This document shows, piece after piece, positions 37,339 through 46,126 of a stretch of 64,000 nt of DNA. The stretch is taken from NCBI RefSeq assembly GCF_900109925.1, contig NZ_FOBW01000005.1:124001-188000 (forward strand), written 5' to 3'. The DNA comes from Mesobacillus persicus. Its GTDB lineage: Bacteria; Bacillota; Bacilli; Bacillales; Cytobacillaceae. The notes beneath the pieces are model-generated. The model made no database searches. It was not told the DNA's origin and saw only the letters and a program-made list of their open reading frames with translations. Position numbers and translations under genes: made by a program. The stretch's first letter is position 1; each line of letters starts with the position of its first letter.

Positions 37339-38958
37339 TTACAGTGAGTCTTCGAAATCCTTGAAGGGCACTTTCCTCACCCCATCCATGTACCCATATG
37401 CTGCAACAGCAAATTCAATCGCTTGTCTTTTTGGCGGTTCCATAAAGTCCTCTCCAAGTAACTCATTTAACTTTTCAAGTCTGTGATAAAGTGTTTGCCT
37501 TACAATAAAAAGCTGACTTGCTGTTTCTTTTTTAGAGCCATTGAATTGTAAATAATACTTTAATGTATTCATAAGTTTCGCGTTATTTTGACGATCGTAT
37601 ATTATGATGGGCTTTAAATAGTCTGAAATGAATTCATATAATATTCCTTGATGTTGGGCGGCATTAATGATTCTATAAATGTGTAGATCTTCATAAAAAT
37701 AACTAGTCACTTCATTTGGTATCTTTTCTCTAATAACGGAGGCCTCTTTTGCAAATGCGTAGCTTTTCTTTACATCTGCCAAACGGAGAACTGGTGTACC
37801 AACATTAATTTTTAAATGGGGATAAGGATAACTGGTGAAATATTTTGATTTTACTATTTGTTCAATCGCTGTCGATACTCTATGTTTATAATGCTCTTGC
37901 AATCTATTATCAATCAGTATTATTACAAGCGAATCTTCCATCGGTGCTGGTAATATATGAAACCCTTGGGTCTGAAAAATATTGCGTAAAAATAGTTTTA
38001 AATAGGTCATGTTTGGATCATCTGGTTCCAAATCCACCTTGATCAGAAGGACAATCGCCCTTTTCGGCTTTATACCTGGAACAATCTCTTGAAGTGATTT
38101 CTCTACCTGTTCTTCGTTTTGTTCTCCATTTAGCCATCTCTGAATCCAATCTATTTGTTTTGTCTTTCTTCTTTCTTCCGTCCATAATTCACGTAAAATG
38201 AGTTGAGCAAGTGCTGTTACCGTTCTGTCCAATAATAATTTTTCAAATTCAGTTACAGAATCTTCCTTGTCTATAATGACTAACTCAGCATACTCCTGAT
38301 TAAATACTTTAACTTTTTGCCGGGAGATATATTCCTTTTTTCCTAAACTGCTTTCTTTTACCAAACGAAGGAGGTTTTGGTTTTCCTTTTCAGATTTATT
38401 GGAAGCAATACTATAGTGACCATCATTTGATAAGTAAATAACAGGCATATGTAATTGTTTTTGCAACATTTTTAAAACGCTCTCTTTAGGATCTGCCTCC
38501 AGCATCACTTCATTTAGTCTTCGTGAGTACTCCTCTAAATCCGATACCATTTGATAATGCTTTTTAATAATTAATGTATGTATCTCTTCGGTGATATCAA
38601 CAAACCTTACTTCTTCATTAAAAACAATAATCGGAAAATGCAATTGGTCTGCTAACTGGATTACTTCACTGGGGATCTCATTTACATATTTCACTAATTC
38701 CACACAGAGTCCAGCCACATCACGCTCTATTAACTGTCTTACAAGCGAAAGCAAAGTTTCTTTGCTAGCACCCCACCCTACACCAGTTGTTAGTATCAGT
38801 TCATTTCCGTTTAATAGATTACCTATATTCGTAATTTCCATAACATGAACCCATTTTATCGTTCTTGTAATACCTTTTTTCCCTGCCACAATTATTGCGC
38901 TTTGAAAACTTTTCTGTTGCAATATCTCCTCTACCGATAACTTGACATCTTTTTTCAT
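37339..38958 (-). CDS. PucR-family transcriptional regulator (AdeR-like)
   Basis: About 539 residues from ATG 38958 (GGGGGAG 8 bases upstream). An N-terminal PucR domain (residues 1-125, LSVEEILQQKSFQSAIIVAG, then ELVKYVNEIPSEVIQLAD), a central GGDEF-like/CdaR region and a C-terminal HTH_30 (KKETASQLFIVRQTLYHRLEKLNELLG). In B. subtilis the PucR-type AdeR activates ald; this one lies between the catabolic pair and ald, so it most likely activates both sides in response to the substrate. Confidence 0.88.
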   Translation of the reverse strand: MKKDVKLSVEEILQQKSFQSAIIVAGKKGITRTIKWVHVMEITNIGNLLNGNELILTTGVGWGASKETLLSLVRQLIERDVAGLCVELVKYVNEIPSEVIQLADQLHFPIIVFNEEVRFVDITEEIHTLIIKKHYQMVSDLEEYSRRLNEVMLEADPKESVLKMLQKQLHMPVIYLSNDGHYSIASNKSEKENQNLLRLVKESSLGKKEYISRQKVKVFNQEYAELVIIDKEDSVTEFEKLLLDRTVTALAQLILRELWTEERRKTKQIDWIQRWLNGEQNEEQVEKSLQEIVPGIKPKRAIVLLIKVDLEPDDPNMTYLKLFLRNIFQTQGFHILPAPMEDSLVIILIDNRLQEHYKHRVSTAIEQIVKSKYFTSYPYPHLKINVGTPVLRLADVKKSYAFAKEASVIREKIPNEVTSYFYEDLHIYRIINAAQHQGILYEFISDYLKPIIIYDRQNNAKLMNTLKYYLQFNGSKKETASQLFIVRQTLYHRLEKLNELLGEDFMEPPKRQAIEFAVAAYGYMDGVRKVPFKDFEDSL

Positions 38959-39102
38959 ACCTATGTCTCCCCCAATCCAATTAATACCCTGCATTAAACA
39001 ATATGTGAGAAATTATAGCATTTGCACGCATTAATTGTCCGACTTATCAGAATAATTTTACATTATGTAATATTATTCTCTAATTTTTTATATATTTTGT
39101 CC

Positions 39103-39123
39103 AGTGTAAATAAAACGCTTTCA
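39103..39123. promoter_or_regulatory. AGTGTAAAT box and cre-like site upstream of ald
   Basis: AGTGTAAAT at 39103-39111 runs into ATAAAACGCTTTCA at 39110-39123, a cre-like sequence. It is 135 bases before the ald start. The region 38959-39258 otherwise holds only AT-rich promoter DNA for ald and the regulator gene. Confidence 0.5.
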
Positions 39124-39258
39124 TGATAAAGTGAGATTAATATTCGGAAAATACAGAATAGTCAAATCTACTAATTGGGGGTAGTTTATGGATAAATCAA
39201 GAGTCTCTTAAATATGTATGTCACTGTATCTATTAAGCATGAATTAGGGGGATTCAGA

Positions 39259-40392
39259 ATGATTATAGGGATACCAAAGGAAATAAAAAATAATGAAAAT
39301 CGGGTAGCTATAACACCAGCAGGAGTTACTTTATTTATTAAAAGTGGTCATAAAGTGTTTGTTGAGAAGGATGCCGGGATTGGTAGTGGATTTAATAACG
39401 AGGATTATGTAAATGCAGGTGCAGAAATCATAGATAACACGAAAGACGTATGGAACCAGGCAGAAATGATTTTAAAGGTTAAGGAGCCTTTAAAAAGTGA
39501 ATATCAATTTTTCCGCGAGGGATTAATTCTATTTACATATCTACATTTAGCAGCTGAGCCTGAATTAGCAAATGCCTTGAAGGAAAAACATGTGATTGCC
39601 CTAGCTTATGAAACAATCGCCGTAAGAAATACACTTCCACTTCTAACCCCAATGAGTGAAGTTGCTGGGCGAATGGCCGCCCAAATTGGTGCTCAATTTC
39701 TACAAAAAACGAATGGGGGCCAAGGAATTCTTCTTGCAGGTGTTCCAGGTGTAAGTTGTGCCAAAGTAACAATTATTGGCGGAGGAATTGTTGGAACAAA
39801 TTCTGCAAAAATGGCTATTGGGTTGGGTGCCGATGTAACCATTATTGATTTAAGTGCCGAGCGTTTGCGGCAATTGGATGATATATTTGGAAGCCAGATT
39901 AAGACACTAATGTCTAACCCGTATAATATTGCCCAGTTAGTGAAAGAAGCGGACCTTTTGATTGGCGCAGTATTAATTCCGGGAGCTAAGGCTCCAAAAC
40001 TAGTAACAGAAGAGATGGTTAAAACCATGAAACCTGGATCAGTTATCGTTGATGTTGCCATTGATCAAGGTGGCATTGTTGAAACTATTGACCATGTAAC
40101 CACTCATGATAACCCAACATTCATTAAGCATGGCGTTGTTCACTACTCAGTTGCCAACATGCCGGGAGCTGTTCCAAGGACATCAACAATCGCACTTACA
40201 AATGTAACTATACCTTATAGCTTACAGATTGCGAATAAAGGAATCTCAAAAGCTATAGAAGAAAATAGCGCATTAAAACTCGGAGTAAACACAGCAAACG
40301 GAGAAATTACTTATGAAGCTATAGCTAGAGACCTTGGATATGAATATGTAGCCGTTGAAAAGGCTCTTAATAAAACACTAACTGCTAATTAA
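39259..40392 (+). CDS. ald: Alanine dehydrogenase
   Basis: 377 residues, starting [20 protein letters not shown] as in all bacterial Ald proteins (an upstream in-frame ATG at 39214 lacks an RBS; AGGGGGA precedes 39259). Substrate residues R15 and K74-type motif (ILKVKEP), Rossmann motif [15 protein letters not shown] and [16 protein letters not shown] are present. It deaminates L-alanine to pyruvate with NAD. Here it would recycle the alanine made by the aminotransferase and release ammonium. First gene of the plus-strand operon with the TRAP transporter, 28 bases before dctP. Confidence 0.95.
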   Translation: MIIGIPKEIKNNENRVAITPAGVTLFIKSGHKVFVEKDAGIGSGFNNEDYVNAGAEIIDNTKDVWNQAEMILKVKEPLKSEYQFFREGLILFTYLHLAAEPELANALKEKHVIALAYETIAVRNTLPLLTPMSEVAGRMAAQIGAQFLQKTNGGQGILLAGVPGVSCAKVTIIGGGIVGTNSAKMAIGLGADVTIIDLSAERLRQLDDIFGSQIKTLMSNPYNIAQLVKEADLLIGAVLIPGAKAPKLVTEEMVKTMKPGSVIVDVAIDQGGIVETIDHVTTHDNPTFIKHGVVHYSVANMPGAVPRTSTIALTNVTIPYSLQIANKGISKAIEENSALKLGVNTANGEITYEAIARDLGYEYVAVEKALNKTLTAN

Positions 40393-40420
40393 TTAGCAGT
40401 TAAACAAAAGGAGGAGAACA

Positions 40421-41470
40421 ATGAGAACTAAAAAATTTGCGGCATTCATTCTTTCGCTTGGTCTGGCAATTGTGGCACTTACTGCCTGTGGCGGTGGAAA
40501 AGAAACTGCTGGTGATGGGTCTAGCGATCCTATCGTTTTAAGATTAGCATCTGATGCTCCATTAGAGCACATTGCAACTGGTTTAAACAATGAACTTGCT
40601 GAAATCGTAAAGGAAAGAACAGAAGGCAGAGTTGAAATTAAATACTTCCCGGCCAGCCAGTTAGGTGGATATGAAACTGTCTATGAAGAAATCATGAGAG
40701 GTACAATCGATGCCGGACAAATAACAATTCCAGATGCTTTAGACGCAAGGCTTGGCGCAGCGTATGTTCCATACTACGCTAAAAACTTTGATGAAGCCAA
40801 AATCCTGTATGCTCCAGATTCCTACCTTTCTAATCAAATAGGTGAATTAACAGCTGAAAGCGATGTTAAATTCCTTGGTTTCGTGATTGAAGGATTTATT
40901 GGTCAAGCGTTTGTAAAAGAACCAACTGATATGTTTACTCCAGGGGTAAACAAAGAGGTTAAAACAAGAAGTCCTGGCATGGTTACATTCCGTATCCCTC
41001 AAGAAGAACTTGGTTTCATTCCAATTACCGTTCCATATGCAGAAGTACCTACAGCTATTCAAACAAAAGTTGTTGATGGTTGGGTAGGTGGAACACCAAA
41101 CATCAACTATGCATGGGTTGGTGAAGTAATCAATTACATGTATGTAAACTATTTACATGCAGAAGCAACAAGCTATGTTATGAGTGAAAAGACCCTTGAA
41201 AAACTTTCCCCTGAAGATGCTGAAATCGTTATTGCTGCATTCAATGAACAAAGTGAAAAGAGCTTTACATTAGCACAAGAAAATGAAGAAACCTACAAGA
41301 AGAAATTAGCTGAAGATTATGACGTTGAAGTTATTGAATTCACTGAAGAACAAATAGATGTTTATGCTGATTTTGTTAGAGAAACTACTTGGCCTAAGCT
41401 TGAGGAGCAGTTATCTAAGGAATTAATGGATGGTATGAGAGCTGAAATTGAAAAACTTAAGTCAAACTAA
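40421..41470 (+). CDS. TRAP transporter solute-binding lipoprotein (DctP type)
   Basis: 349 residues. Lipoprotein signal ending LTACGGG. The mature part is a DctP-type binding protein (VLRLASDAPLEHIATGLNNE, KYFPASQLGGYE, and the ligand-clamping region PEEAEIVIAAFNE). It binds the substrate outside the cell and hands it to the membrane subunits. The conserved ligand-carboxylate arginine is probably in the KTRSPGMVTFRIP segment. Given the enzymes beside it, a beta- or omega-amino acid is the expected ligand. Confidence 0.9.
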   Translation: MRTKKFAAFILSLGLAIVALTACGGGKETAGDGSSDPIVLRLASDAPLEHIATGLNNELAEIVKERTEGRVEIKYFPASQLGGYETVYEEIMRGTIDAGQITIPDALDARLGAAYVPYYAKNFDEAKILYAPDSYLSNQIGELTAESDVKFLGFVIEGFIGQAFVKEPTDMFTPGVNKEVKTRSPGMVTFRIPQEELGFIPITVPYAEVPTAIQTKVVDGWVGGTPNINYAWVGEVINYMYVNYLHAEATSYVMSEKTLEKLSPEDAEIVIAAFNEQSEKSFTLAQENEETYKKKLAEDYDVEVIEFTEEQIDVYADFVRETTWPKLEEQLSKELMDGMRAEIEKLKSN

Positions 41471-41494
41471 CAAGCTAACAATTGCCTTAACACA

Positions 41495-41516
41495 CGGGAA
41501 AGGGTACCCCTTCCCG
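41495..41516 (+). promoter_or_regulatory. Intercistronic hairpin between dctP and dctQ
   Basis: CGGGAAAGGG-TA-CCCCTTCCCG, a near-perfect stem without a T-run. Such hairpins stabilise or attenuate transcripts so that the binding protein is made in excess over the membrane subunits. Confidence 0.6.
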
Positions 41517-41554
41517 TCCCTATTATTTCTACTATCAAAGGAGGGAGACGTATA

Positions 41555-42097
41555 ATGGATAACCTTGAAAACAAGTTAGAAAAATCATTTATTTGGTCAG
41601 CCTTAGTAAAGTTTTTAAGGTTTGGTTTAATTGTCAGCAATATACTTGTAACACTAATTGCTTTTGCTGCTGTTATAGCCCGTTCCCTTGACTACAATTT
41701 ACTTGGATACGAAGAAATACTTATTATTTGTGCCTTCTGGCTCTATATGCTTGGAAGCGCTTATGGTTCTTATGAAAGAAGCCATATAAAAGCGGATATC
41801 ATCGTTATTATGATGAAAGAGGGACTTTTAAAGGATATCCTCTCACTAGTACGTGATACCTTGAGTGTTTTTCTTGGTATCGTATTTTTTCTATGGGCCA
41901 TTCAATTATTCCAGTGGAATTTGATTAATGATCAGGCAACCCCAGTTTGGCGTATTCCAGTAATAGTGGGTCAATCTTCACTTTTATTTGGATTAGGTGT
42001 AGGAAGCTTTTTCCACTTAGTTTATTTGTATGATGGAATAAAAAGATTCTATTTAATATGGGTAAAAAAGATCCAATTCAATGATAAAAATGATTAA
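41555..42097 (+). CDS. TRAP transporter small membrane subunit (DctQ type)
   Basis: 180 residues with four transmembrane helices and the DctQ-like pattern (LGYEEILIICAFWLYMLGSA, then a cytoplasmic loop ERSHIKADIIV). RBS AAAGGAGGGAG before ATG. Forms the membrane complex with the large subunit whose gene starts 18 bases later. Confidence 0.88.
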   Translation: MDNLENKLEKSFIWSALVKFLRFGLIVSNILVTLIAFAAVIARSLDYNLLGYEEILIICAFWLYMLGSAYGSYERSHIKADIIVIMMKEGLLKDILSLVRDTLSVFLGIVFFLWAIQLFQWNLINDQATPVWRIPVIVGQSSLLFGLGVGSFFHLVYLYDGIKRFYLIWVKKIQFNDKND

Positions 42098-42115
42098 AGG
42101 AAGGAGGGATATTAA

Positions 42116-43414
42116 TTGATTTCTTTAGTAGCCGTTCTTGTATTAATTGTCATTCTATTACTTGGTGTTGAAATACCCTATGCATTTTTTGCTTCTATCC
42201 TAGTAATTGTTTTTTTTGGTGGATATGATTATACTTTCCTTTTACCATATGGGTTTAGTAAGGTAAGTTCCCTAATCCTTGTGGCAATTCCACTTTTCAT
42301 ACTTGCAGGTCAACTTATGGAAAAGAGCGGAATTGGTGAAAGTTTAATAAATTTTGTCACAACGTTTATAGGACGCATCAGGGGAGGACTTGGAGCGGTA
42401 ATGGTTATATCCTGTGCCCTTTTCGGTTCCATCTCTGGTAGTGGATTTGCTACCCTTTCAAGTATCGGAACTATTATGCTTCCGCGAATGGCAGCTGCAG
42501 GATATCCAAGAGGAATTTCTACTGCACTTATCTCAAGTGCTGCCTTGCTGGGACTTTTGATCCCACCAAGTCTGAACATGATTTTATTTGCCTTTATCGC
42601 TGGCCAATCCGTATTGGCTACATTCCTTTCCACTCTAATTCCTGGAATCATACTCGTAATTTTACTAATTTTCACCAACTGGTGGATGCTAAGAGACTGC
42701 AAAACATTAGTAATACCAGAAAAAATAGAAAAGACTGTTTTTGTTAAAACATTAGGTAACAGAACTGGAAGAGCTATACCTGCCTTAATTGCACCTTTTA
42801 TCATTTTAGGTGGTATCTATGGCGGTTTCCTAACTCCAACTGAAGCTGCAGCCGTTTCAGTACTATATACAATTCCTATTGGAATACTTTTCTACAAAGG
42901 GCTCGATTGGAAAACATTCAAAACGGCCTTAATAATAGCTGGAACTACAGCTGGTGTTATTATGATCATGCTATTATCTGTTATGATGCTTTCAAGATTA
43001 TACATAATGGAAAGTGTACCTGATATGATTCTTGAATTTATGATGTCAGTTACAGAAAATAGACTCATTCTAATTTTCATGCTTAACTTATTCATGATTA
43101 TTATAGGAATGCTAATGGACGATACAAGTGCCATCCTTCTTTCTACACCTATATTACTACCAGTAGCAATTTCACTTGATCTTCATCCAATACACTTTGC
43201 AGCTATCATGGGCGTTAATCTTGGACTAGGTTGCGTAACCCCCCCAACCGCTCCATTCTTATACCTTGGGTCAAGAATTGGCAATACACCAATCAATGAA
43301 ATGATGAGACCGACAATGTGGATAATTCTTTTCGCATGGATTCCAACATTGTTCATAACTACTGTCTTTCCAGAGGTTGCATTGTACTTACCAAAACTAT
43401 TTGGCCTGTTATAA
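42116..43414 (+). CDS. TRAP transporter large permease subunit (DctM type)
   Basis: 432 residues, about 12 membrane segments. DctM motifs: IPLFILAGQLMEKSG, GAVMVISCALFGSISGSGFA, PPSLNMILFAFIAGQS and LGCVTPPTAPFLYL. It moves the substrate with sodium as coupling ion in known relatives. TTG start 7 bases after AAGGAGGG. Last gene of the operon; no clear terminator follows before the repeat-rich zone at 43.6 kb. Confidence 0.9.
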   Translation: MISLVAVLVLIVILLLGVEIPYAFFASILVIVFFGGYDYTFLLPYGFSKVSSLILVAIPLFILAGQLMEKSGIGESLINFVTTFIGRIRGGLGAVMVISCALFGSISGSGFATLSSIGTIMLPRMAAAGYPRGISTALISSAALLGLLIPPSLNMILFAFIAGQSVLATFLSTLIPGIILVILLIFTNWWMLRDCKTLVIPEKIEKTVFVKTLGNRTGRAIPALIAPFIILGGIYGGFLTPTEAAAVSVLYTIPIGILFYKGLDWKTFKTALIIAGTTAGVIMIMLLSVMMLSRLYIMESVPDMILEFMMSVTENRLILIFMLNLFMIIIGMLMDDTSAILLSTPILLPVAISLDLHPIHFAAIMGVNLGLGCVTPPTAPFLYLGSRIGNTPINEMMRPTMWIILFAWIPTLFITTVFPEVALYLPKLFGLL

Positions 43415-43642
43415 AAACTACACCTCAATAATAGAGCACGCTGAATGATTCATTATCCGCCTTCTCAATTGAAATAAAAGCAGTCGGAATAACGGGAATC
43501 TATTATAGGTTCTCGTTACCATCTGCAACTCTTTAACGTTATCTAAGCAAGACGCAGCACTCCACATGTTTTGAAGGTTTGACGTGCGTAGTGTAGTAAT
43601 TAGAGATAAAGATAGTTGGATCCTGAAGGCCAATGGGTCAAT

Positions 43643-43694
43643 GGGTCAGACACCCCACCCAAGTAACGCTTTACTCCACCGGGGGACTGACCCC
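43643..43694 (+). repeat. Hairpin repeat copy 7
   Basis: Left arm GGGTCAGACACCCCACCC (one insertion), core and right arm consensus. The IS3 orfA remnant starts 5 bases to its right; 43415-43642 to its left is non-coding and follows the TRAP operon. Confidence 0.85.
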
Positions 43695-43699
43695 AAAAT

Positions 43700-43868
43700 T
43701 CGGAGGTAAAGTCTTTCACCGATTTATAAATTGCTACTTCTGCTACTCCATATTCGCTGCTTATTCTTTAACTGAGTTACCGGAATGATACAAATCGAAA
43801 ATCGTTTTCTTAAAGTCAACATTATATTTTTTGCCTGTAGCTTTACGTTCCAATTTGGATACGTCCTC
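43700..43868 (-). pseudogene. IS3-family OrfA remnant A
   Basis: On the minus strand SKLERKATGKKYNVDFKK, then TIFDLYHSGNSVKE, a stop, and after a frame change SEYGVAEVAIYKSVKDF. This is the helix-turn-helix N-terminal part of an IS3-family OrfA with one frameshift, cut off at the hairpin repeat. OrfB and both inverted repeats are gone. Confidence 0.7.
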
Positions 43869-43926
43869 TCAAAATAATTGTAAGGACTTAATTAAACTGT
43901 GCCCACGAAACTATACTAACTCCATT

Positions 43927-44241
43927 TCATTTATTTTGGAACATTTTAATTAATTTGCTCCAAAAAGTTGGAGTCTTCTCAGCCTTTTCTATGATCCTTA
44001 AATTAAATGTAGCCTCATCAAAACTCATCATATCACCGCCAGCTAGTTGTCCATTAGCCGTTAAAAATTCCAATGTGCCCTTTTTTAATCTCCGGAATCT
44101 AACTTGTTTTATCCCCTGGTATTCATCAAATTCGGTTACTTTGTATAGGTTATGTGGATCAACTCCACTTTCCCCATAAAAATCAATCCTAGTGACAATA
44201 TCACCAATTTCCGCATATCCGTTTTTTACTTTGCAATACAT
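43927..44241 (-). CDS. Unknown small beta-rich protein
   Basis: 104 residues with SH3-like strand pattern (GYAEIGDIVTRIDFYGESG, then LYKVTEFDEYQGIKQVRFR) and a basic C-terminal tail (KLIKMFQNK). No signal peptide. ATG preceded closely by AGGGAG. Family not recognised; lies between two IS3 remnants. Confidence 0.5.
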   Translation of the reverse strand: MYCKVKNGYAEIGDIVTRIDFYGESGVDPHNLYKVTEFDEYQGIKQVRFRRLKKGTLEFLTANGQLAGGDMMSFDEATFNLRIIEKAEKTPTFWSKLIKMFQNK

Positions 44242-44431
44242 TTCATTTCTCCCTAACTTTTTAATTTCCCAAAATTAAAAATAACCCTTTTCTTATATTG
44301 CCCTAAAGCATGGAGTTATTTTCTAGGACTTTTTTTAAAAGAATGAATGGATAGGCTAAGCACTACACTTAGTTGGACAGAAAAGTTAAGGTGACGTAGA
44401 CAGCATCTAATACAAATTAGGAGAATTTACG

Positions 44432-44568
44432 ATGACAAAAGAGCGAGACGAAAGTTTACAGATAAGTTCAAAAATCAGATGGTTCAGCTATATTTGAACA
44501 GCAATCCAATAAAAGACATCATTCGTGAGTATGACCTTACGCCTTCTTCCATAGAATTGAAAGACTAA
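44432..44568 (+). pseudogene. IS3-family OrfA remnant B
   Basis: ATG ACA AAA GAG CGA starts an OrfA (MTKERRRKFTDKFKNQMVQ, LYLNSNPIKDIIREYDLTPSS) but one A is missing in GCGAGACG, so the frame breaks after five codons; the rest is open in the next frame until a stop at 44566. It is a different IS3 subgroup from remnant A. No OrfB remains. Confidence 0.7.
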
Positions 44569-44763
44569 GTATAAGTTTACAATCCTCTGCTTATTCATCT
44601 CCTTACTCCAATGTTACTGGTCAACATGTCAACACCTGTTCGGTTAATAGGTATAAACCAATATCATTTCCCTATATCTGCCTGTCTGTCTTCTTACCCC
44701 ACTTCTCTCAAAGACTGCAACGCTCCTAAAAATCAACCTCTGTTGTTCCATATAAAAGCTATT

Positions 44764-44813
44764 GGTTTCGGTGCCTGGCACCACCAGAAGATTGATAGAT
44801 TTTGTCGAAATTA
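44764..44813 (+). repeat. GGTGCC-family repeat, long copy
   Basis: GGTTTCGGTGCCTGGCACC, then GAAGATTGATAGATTTTG; same length and orientation as the copy at 33631. The stretch 44569-44763 between it and the IS remnant has no gene. Confidence 0.7.
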
Positions 44814-44846
44814 TTAATATAGCATTTAGTCGAAAAATGGAAAAAT

Positions 44847-44897
44847 GGGTCAGATCCCCACTGAAGTAACGCTTTACTCCACCAGGGGACTGACCCC
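44847..44897 (+). repeat. Hairpin repeat copy 8
   Basis: GGGTCAGATCCCC left arm, CCACCAGGGGACTGACCCC right side; two substitutions that keep the stem partly paired. Only 34 bases separate it from the GGTGCC repeat. Confidence 0.88.
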
Positions 44898-44913
44898 AAA
44901 ATTGTGTTTCGTC

Positions 44914-45024
44914 TTAAGATTTATAGATCATCCATAAATTTTTTAGTTTCTCCTTATCACTAAGGGACTCAGGATTCTTAAAACCCTTTTTCATCATAAA
45001 ATCAATTATTTTTTCCTCTTCCAT
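44914..45024 (-). CDS. 36-residue small protein
   Basis: MEEEKIIDFMMKKGFKNPES, ending NLWMIYKS: acidic start, basic middle. The ATG is preceded by GGAGGG 7 bases upstream, which is the main reason for calling it. A perfect 25-base palindrome lies just before the RBS region. Function unknown; it may be a complete microprotein or the surviving start of a longer gene. Confidence 0.5.
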   Translation of the reverse strand: MEEEKIIDFMMKKGFKNPESLSDKEKLKNLWMIYKS

Positions 45025-45048
45025 TTATTCACCCTCCAAGTTTTGATT

Positions 45049-45073
45049 GTGACAAGTCACTGTGACTTGTCAC
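45049..45073. repeat. Perfect 25-base palindrome, copy 1
   Basis: GTGACAAGTCAC, T, GTGACTTGTCAC. A second copy with one change lies at 55384 beside a gene fragment. It may be a separate REP-like element or an operator of the 36-residue gene. Confidence 0.75.
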
Positions 45074-45165
45074 TTTGTGTTCGAAGAAGATTAATAAGAA
45101 GTATTTGCCTTTACTTTCGAGGGTGAGAAGAAAAGTATCAAAGGGAATTTTATAGAGCTATTTTA

Positions 45166-45627
45166 TTACCTGCGAAAAACAATTAGAAAAATAATTACAG
45201 TGATTAGGAATGGGCTTATCCACCCTAAAGTAAATGAAGAGATTTCATGTCCTTTTCGTGGTTTCCAAATCTCAATAAGATTTGAAATAACCTCCAAAAC
45301 AGCAACTACACCTGTAATCCATAGAACCACTAGTGCTATATCAGCTTCTTCGTACACTTTTTGATTCGATTCATGAGCTACTCCAAACAAATCAGACATT
45401 GATTGATACCATTCGCTTATATATTTTCCAAATATATTTGTATGAGATGGCCCTGATAGTTGATTCCAAATCCAATTAACAAGAAATACATAAGATATAG
45501 CTTTCGCGAAGGTAATAAATAATGTAAATCCTTGGAAAAATTGAGATTTATTGATATAACGTTGATCTAACTGACGTTGGGCAATTGCTACTTTCCGTGG
45601 TGGAAGCTCTTTTATTTCTTCAAGCAC
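45166..45627 (-). CDS. Small membrane protein
   Basis: About 153 residues from GTG 45627 (AAAGGAG 8 bases upstream). Three or four hydrophobic segments: FFQGFTLFITFAKAISYVF, ALVVLWITGVVAVLEVISNL and FTLGWISPFLITVIIFLIV; the N-terminus is basic. No motif recognised. Likely in the inner membrane; last of a small minus-strand group with the zinc protein at 45737. Confidence 0.6.
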   Translation of the reverse strand: MLEEIKELPPRKVAIAQRQLDQRYINKSQFFQGFTLFITFAKAISYVFLVNWIWNQLSGPSHTNIFGKYISEWYQSMSDLFGVAHESNQKVYEEADIALVVLWITGVVAVLEVISNLIEIWKPRKGHEISSFTLGWISPFLITVIIFLIVFRR

Positions 45628-45736
45628 GCTGGTCTCTCCTTTAATTACCTTATATGTACAAATTGACATTTAAACATGATTACTATGATTTACATGGCCT
45701 TTTAGTTCTTCCAGCTGAACAGTTTTGAACTGTGCA

Positions 45737-45985
45737 TTAATATTCTGAACTGTTTAAGTTATTTCCACATTTGAAGCATTTAAGAGATACAATGATTTCA
45801 TCAGTACTTAATGTGCTATCGTCATTAAAAATCTCTATATCCCCGGATCTTTTAGAAAAATTATATTCTAATTCTCTAACACACCCACATTTTAAACATT
45901 TAATGCTAAACATAGGTTCATCCTTCTTTCCGTCTAAAAGCTCTATTGCGACTGCCTTTAAAATTGGTATAACAAATCGTTTCAT
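45737..45985 (-). CDS. Small zinc-binding protein
   Basis: About 82 residues with CLKCGC (31-36) and CFKCGN (about 71-76), a two-knuckle zinc ribbon split by an acidic loop. ATG 45985 with AGGGG upstream. Unknown role, perhaps part of the 45-47 kb gene group. Confidence 0.55.
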   Translation of the reverse strand: MKRFVIPILKAVAIELLDGKKDEPMFSIKCLKCGCVRELEYNFSKRSGDIEIFNDDSTLSTDEIIVSLKCFKCGNNLNSSEY

Positions 45986-46126
45986 CAATTCACCCCTACG
46001 TCGCTTTTTGATTCAACTAGCCTGTCCGTTCGTATTAATTCGACAAAAAGAGCGTTTATCCCTTCTTGGATAAACGCAACTTTGGGGCATTGTTTTCACA
46101 TTGGACAGTTATTTATCTGCTCTTAT

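Noticed and set aside
34355-43414. Taurine degradation cluster
   Set aside because: Aminotransferase, Ald and TRAP genes would fit, but there is no sulfoacetaldehyde acetyltransferase and MmsA fits beta-alanine better.
43418-43633. 71-residue minus-strand frame after the TRAP operon
   Set aside because: No RBS or family; sequence looks like repeat-derived non-coding DNA.
44611-44817. 68-residue plus-strand frame
   Set aside because: Its second half is the GGTGCC repeat; no RBS.
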